Source: Clostridium yunnanense | Lineage (GTDB): Bacteria; Bacillota; Clostridia; Clostridiales; Clostridiaceae | DNA length: 36,808 nucleotides | NCBI RefSeq assembly: GCF_016595795.1 | Contig: NZ_JAENHN010000044.1 | Coordinates: 1 to 36,808, forward strand | Reading direction: 5' to 3' | Shown: positions 34,251 through 36,808 of the stretch, piece by piece | Numbering within the stretch: position 1 is the stretch's first letter | How the letters are laid out: the number at the start of each line of letters is the position of its first letter | Program-made: the position numbers and the translations under genes | Notes under the pieces: model-generated | Told to the model about the DNA's origin: nothing | The model's input: the letters and a program-made list of their open reading frames with translations, nothing else | Databases searched by the model: none

Positions 34251-34907
34251 ATTAACCTCCATGAAAAAATCGCTGAAGCGACTTTCTTGAATGATTTTTT
34301 CTAATCTGCCTTCTCTTAAGTGTATTGAATAAATTATGGCAAGTGAGAAATTCTTCTTTATTTTATTCTTTAACTTGTATTGTGTTTCAAGCCCGTTGTA
34401 CATAGTTATTTACGTCTTTAATGGCATCTTAAATTCATAAGGAATAAAAATAAAGTTCCATTAAAGTAGTATTATCTATAATTTCAATATTATTCTAGTT
34501 AACCACAAATTTTCTTATTCTTTTGTAACATTTTTTTATTTAATAATATAATTAGCATTAGATATATATAGACTTAGTAACACAATTCCAAGTATCTTGA
34601 TGCTCATCTATACAAGATTTCAAGCTGTTTAATAAAAAACTTAGGATGTGATTAATATTAAATTTATATTTTCGAAACTCTCATAAGGAACCGTGGGAGC
34701 TTTGAAAATATATTAATGAATGACTTATATTACAACTTCATGCTAAGTTTCACATCTTCCGTATAGTATGGTTAAATTCCATAGTATAACTTTTGCATCA
34801 GTTGATAATATAATAATATAATGATGTTATAAAATAACTTAATTTTTATACCATCATTATATAAACTACTACTTCACACTAAAAATACTTAAAGGAGTAA
34901 ATAAACT
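34251..34907. other. Divergent intergenic region with a hairpin leader
   Basis: This region carries promoters for the activase operon (minus) and the acetyltransferase (plus). On the minus strand just before the GGAGG of the 34250 start is TCGC-TTCA-GCGA followed by TTTTTT, which could act as a leader terminator. An imperfect repeat lies at 34662-34717. No gene is seen. Confidence 0.4.
34662..34717. repeat. Imperfect inverted repeat
   Basis: ATTTATATTTTCGAAACTCTC (34662-34682) pairs imperfectly with GGGAGCTTTGAAAATATATT-like sequence (34695-34714). It shares the words TTCGAAA and CTCTC with the repeats at 103-162 and 3315-3356. Confidence 0.4.
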
Positions 34908-35414
34908 ATGCTTTCATATAGATTTACTGATGAGAAGGATGTACATCTACTTGTTTCACTAAGACTAGACTTCTTAGAACTGATTCCTACTGATGAAAAC
35001 TACTACGAGATAAAAGAAAATCTAAAAAAGTATTTTGAAGAAAAGATGGCTAACAAAAGCTGTGTGGTTATGTTAGCAGAAGATAATGCAGCTATTATAG
35101 GTACTGGAATGCTATTTTTTTACGATTCAGTCCCATCCATTAAGAATAAAACCGGAAAAAGTGCTCATATAACTAATCTATATGTTCACCAATCATACAG
35201 AAAACAAAAAATAGGAACTTTAATTTTAACAAAGCTTGTTGAGTTTGCCAGGGAAAAAGAATGCTACGACATTTTACTCAATGCTTCGTATGATAGCAAA
35301 GAGCTATTTTCAAGACATGGTTTTAAGAAAGAGGAAAATAGTATGATCTATGAAGTTCCAAATAAGAAACTCACAAAAGATACCAGTGAGCTTTACAATG
35401 CAAACCCAATATAA
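34908..35414 (+). CDS. GNAT family N-acetyltransferase
   Basis: Acetyltransferase of 168 residues. The acetyl-CoA-binding segment LYVHQSYRKQKIGTLIL has the R/Q-x-x-x-G pattern (here K-x-K-I-G), preceded by the beta strand with IGTGMLFFYDSVP. The C-terminus has ELFSRHGFKKEENSMIYE, typical of GNAT. The substrate is unknown. AAAGGAGTAAATAAACT precedes the ATG. It is a single gene that converges with the nitroreductase gene. Confidence 0.85.
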   Translation: MLSYRFTDEKDVHLLVSLRLDFLELIPTDENYYEIKENLKKYFEEKMANKSCVVMLAEDNAAIIGTGMLFFYDSVPSIKNKTGKSAHITNLYVHQSYRKQKIGTLILTKLVEFAREKECYDILLNASYDSKELFSRHGFKKEENSMIYEVPNKKLTKDTSELYNANPI

Positions 35415-35483
35415 TATTAATATTTATTTAATGTTAATATCTTAGAAATAAAAAAATTTTAATTCTAATCTTCTTCATTAAGT

Positions 35484-35528
35484 TACGCATGTTCAAATAT
35501 CCATTATAATAAATTTTGAACATGCGTA
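35484..35528. repeat. 14-bp perfect inverted repeat
   Basis: TACGCATGTTCAAA (35484-35497) and TTTGAACATGCGTA (35515-35528) are perfect inverted copies with a 17-base centre, between converging genes. A smaller pair CGACTA/TAGTCG lies downstream near 35555-35580. It may end transcription on both strands, though no clear T-run follows. Confidence 0.55.
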
Positions 35529-35594
35529 GATTAGGTTTGATATAACAAATACTACGACTATTAAATTAACTTAGTCGCAGTCAATTAAGAATTT

Positions 35595-36413
35595 CTACTT
35601 CCATGAAACTACAACGTCTTTTCTAGGTACAGTTCTTGAATATTTCACTGCAGGATATCCTATCACCATACAAGTAACTATCTTTTGGCCTTCTTGTAAT
35701 CCTAGTAACTCCATGATTTCCTTATTACCTTGTGCTGCTCTTACAAAGAAACCACTAAAGAATGTTCCTAGTCCTAAAGCATCTACCATAAGCTCCATAT
35801 TTGAGGAAGCTAGAGCTCCATTAACCTCAGATTCAGAAACTACTAATACTACTGCTGGTGCATTAAAAAATAACTTGTCCTTAGTGTTATCAGCCTTAAA
35901 TTCTTCGTTCATTTGTACCCACATCTCAGCGTATCTCTTAAAATGCGCAGTCTCAGGAGTTAAATTATTAAGCATGTATTTACCGTAATTGCTTAAGCTT
36001 TCAAAAGCTAAAGCTTTTAATTTATTTAAATTTTCTCTTACTACTACATAAGAAACATTTTGTGCATTACTTCCAGTTTGTGTGAATCTTCCGGCTTCTA
36101 TAATTTTATTTAATTTTTCAATCTCAATATCTTTCGATTGAAATTGTCTCACTGTTCTTCTAAACTTAATAAAGTTCATTAACCTTTCTGGTTCTATTTC
36201 AAACTCATCTTTGTTATATGCTTTAACTTCTTCCATATTATATTCATCTGTTGAAACTGCTTCTTTAGGACATATTGCAACACAGTGTCCACATTTGAAA
36301 CAAGCTTCATTCTTAATCTTTGCTTTTCCATCAACCATTTCTATGTCTCTTGCAAAACAATCCTTTACGCATAATCCACAACCAATACATTTTTCCTTAT
36401 TAACATTCATCAT
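35595..36413 (-). CDS. Ferredoxin-nitroreductase fusion
   Basis: Flavoprotein of 272 residues. Residues about 1-60 carry two [4Fe-4S] motifs (CIGCGLCVKDC and CFKCGHCVAICP). Residues about 75-272 are an FMN-dependent nitroreductase domain starting FRRTVRQFQ, with SNAQNVSYVVV and GLGTFFSGFF. Such fusions reduce nitro compounds or flavins, using electrons from ferredoxin-type clusters in anaerobes. The substrate cannot be told. A GGAGAGTG-type site precedes ATG 36413; a second Met follows directly. It is a single gene. Confidence 0.9.
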   Translation of the reverse strand: MMNVNKEKCIGCGLCVKDCFARDIEMVDGKAKIKNEACFKCGHCVAICPKEAVSTDEYNMEEVKAYNKDEFEIEPERLMNFIKFRRTVRQFQSKDIEIEKLNKIIEAGRFTQTGSNAQNVSYVVVRENLNKLKALAFESLSNYGKYMLNNLTPETAHFKRYAEMWVQMNEEFKADNTKDKLFFNAPAVVLVVSESEVNGALASSNMELMVDALGLGTFFSGFFVRAAQGNKEIMELLGLQEGQKIVTCMVIGYPAVKYSRTVPRKDVVVSWK

Positions 36414-36808
36414 AAAACTTTACACTCTCCTATTTATTATAAGGTTTTTTTGGCAATGTTTACCTTATATTATTATTTTAGACTATTGCAATTATAACAC
36501 TTAGTTATTATATTAGTCTAACTTATGATTTTATACTAAGACTCATTTTTATAGATAAAGCTCCAAGTTTTTATGTATTCCTACGATTTAGGTATATTTT
36601 GTTAATGTATTTAAGTATCATAAAATATAGTTTTAGAAGAAAACCTGTTGAACAATACAGGTTGGAAAAGCAGATGTACAAAAAAGTGGCTGAAGAATGT
36701 CTCTCAATGTCATTAAGTTAAGAAAAGACTTGCATCACAAATACGTGGTGTGGGTCTTTTTTTAATTTTCAGATTATCACTTGACAATATGCCAAGAATA
36801 TGCGGCCG
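36414..36808. other. Intergenic right end with a possible structured RNA
   Basis: No supported gene. From about 36630 to the terminator at 36723 the sequence is less AT-rich than its surroundings and contains an AACCTGT/ACAGGTT hairpin (near 36640-36662). A TTGACA at about 36781 could start a promoter that continues past the window. Confidence 0.4.
36723..36765 (+). terminator. Terminator-like hairpin
   Basis: AAAAGACTTGCATCAC pairs with GTGGTGTGGGTCTTTT (with several G-T pairs), followed by a T run of seven. It faces the plus strand and ends an upstream transcript or acts as the expression platform of a leader. Confidence 0.7.

Noticed and set aside
34251-34403. 51-residue extension of the DUF2229 protein at 33360
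   Set aside because: The family starts at MKVGIPKG; GGAGG is placed right for the inner ATG, and the extension reads through a hairpin with U-run.
36636-36714. Short frame after GAAGAAAACC ending at TAA
   Set aside because: About 26 codons, no ribosome binding site and no recognisable protein; structured RNA is at least as likely.

Overview
The window is AT-rich DNA with clostridial character: strong AGGAGG-type ribosome binding sites, frequent GTG/TTG starts, and anaerobic iron-sulfur and radical enzymes. It most likely comes from a Clostridium sensu stricto chromosome. No rRNA, tRNA, CRISPR array, phage gene or intact insertion sequence was seen.

Left part (about 0.5-13.4 kb). After a HEPN/MNT toxin-antitoxin pair (mntA-hepT), the minus strand carries a long molybdenum and formate block. 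Read in transcription order it is: a DUF2294/MpsC-like gene, fdhF (formate dehydrogenase with Cys instead of Sec), moeA, a four-cluster ferredoxin subunit, an [FeFe]-hydrogenase, a second four-cluster ferredoxin subunit, mobA, moaA, moaC, a MOSC protein, modA and modB. The fdhF/ferredoxin/hydrogenase/ferredoxin set has the subunit composition of a soluble hydrogen-dependent CO2 reductase (formate-hydrogen lyase type). The surrounding genes supply its molybdopterin cofactor and molybdate. mogA lies divergently on the plus strand. No modC, fdhD or molybdopterin synthase genes are present in the window.

Middle part (13.4-20.7 kb). A regulator joins an XRE helix-turn-helix to a cobalamin-binding domain that carries most of the CarH photoreceptor signature. 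It is divergent from an FtsX/MacB-type ABC exporter, with overlapping promoters and a palindrome between them. An MFS drug exporter, a 2H phosphoesterase and a histidine phosphatase follow. Between the last two is a tandem run of three tiny genes (46, 46 and 47 codons) whose products share the pattern NPV-x10-PV-[RK]; I do not recognise this family.

Right part (20.7-36.8 kb). Transketolase is preceded by the wreck of a transaldolase gene. Then come a SAM methyltransferase, a cold-shock protein, two soluble chemoreceptor paralogues, a DinB-like protein, an aminoglycoside-adenylyltransferase-like protein, a DUF1232 protein, a DedA protein fused to a degenerate PAP2 domain, a DUF6062-like Cys-rich protein, a three-gene 2-hydroxyacyl-CoA dehydratase activase/DUF2229 operon, a GNAT acetyltransferase and a ferredoxin-nitroreductase.

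The most interesting points are the Cys-type formate/hydrogen complex embedded in its cofactor operon, the B12-binding XRE regulator with its divergent exporter, the tiny tandem gene family, the activase/DUF2229 operon without a recognisable target dehydratase, and the transaldolase remnant.
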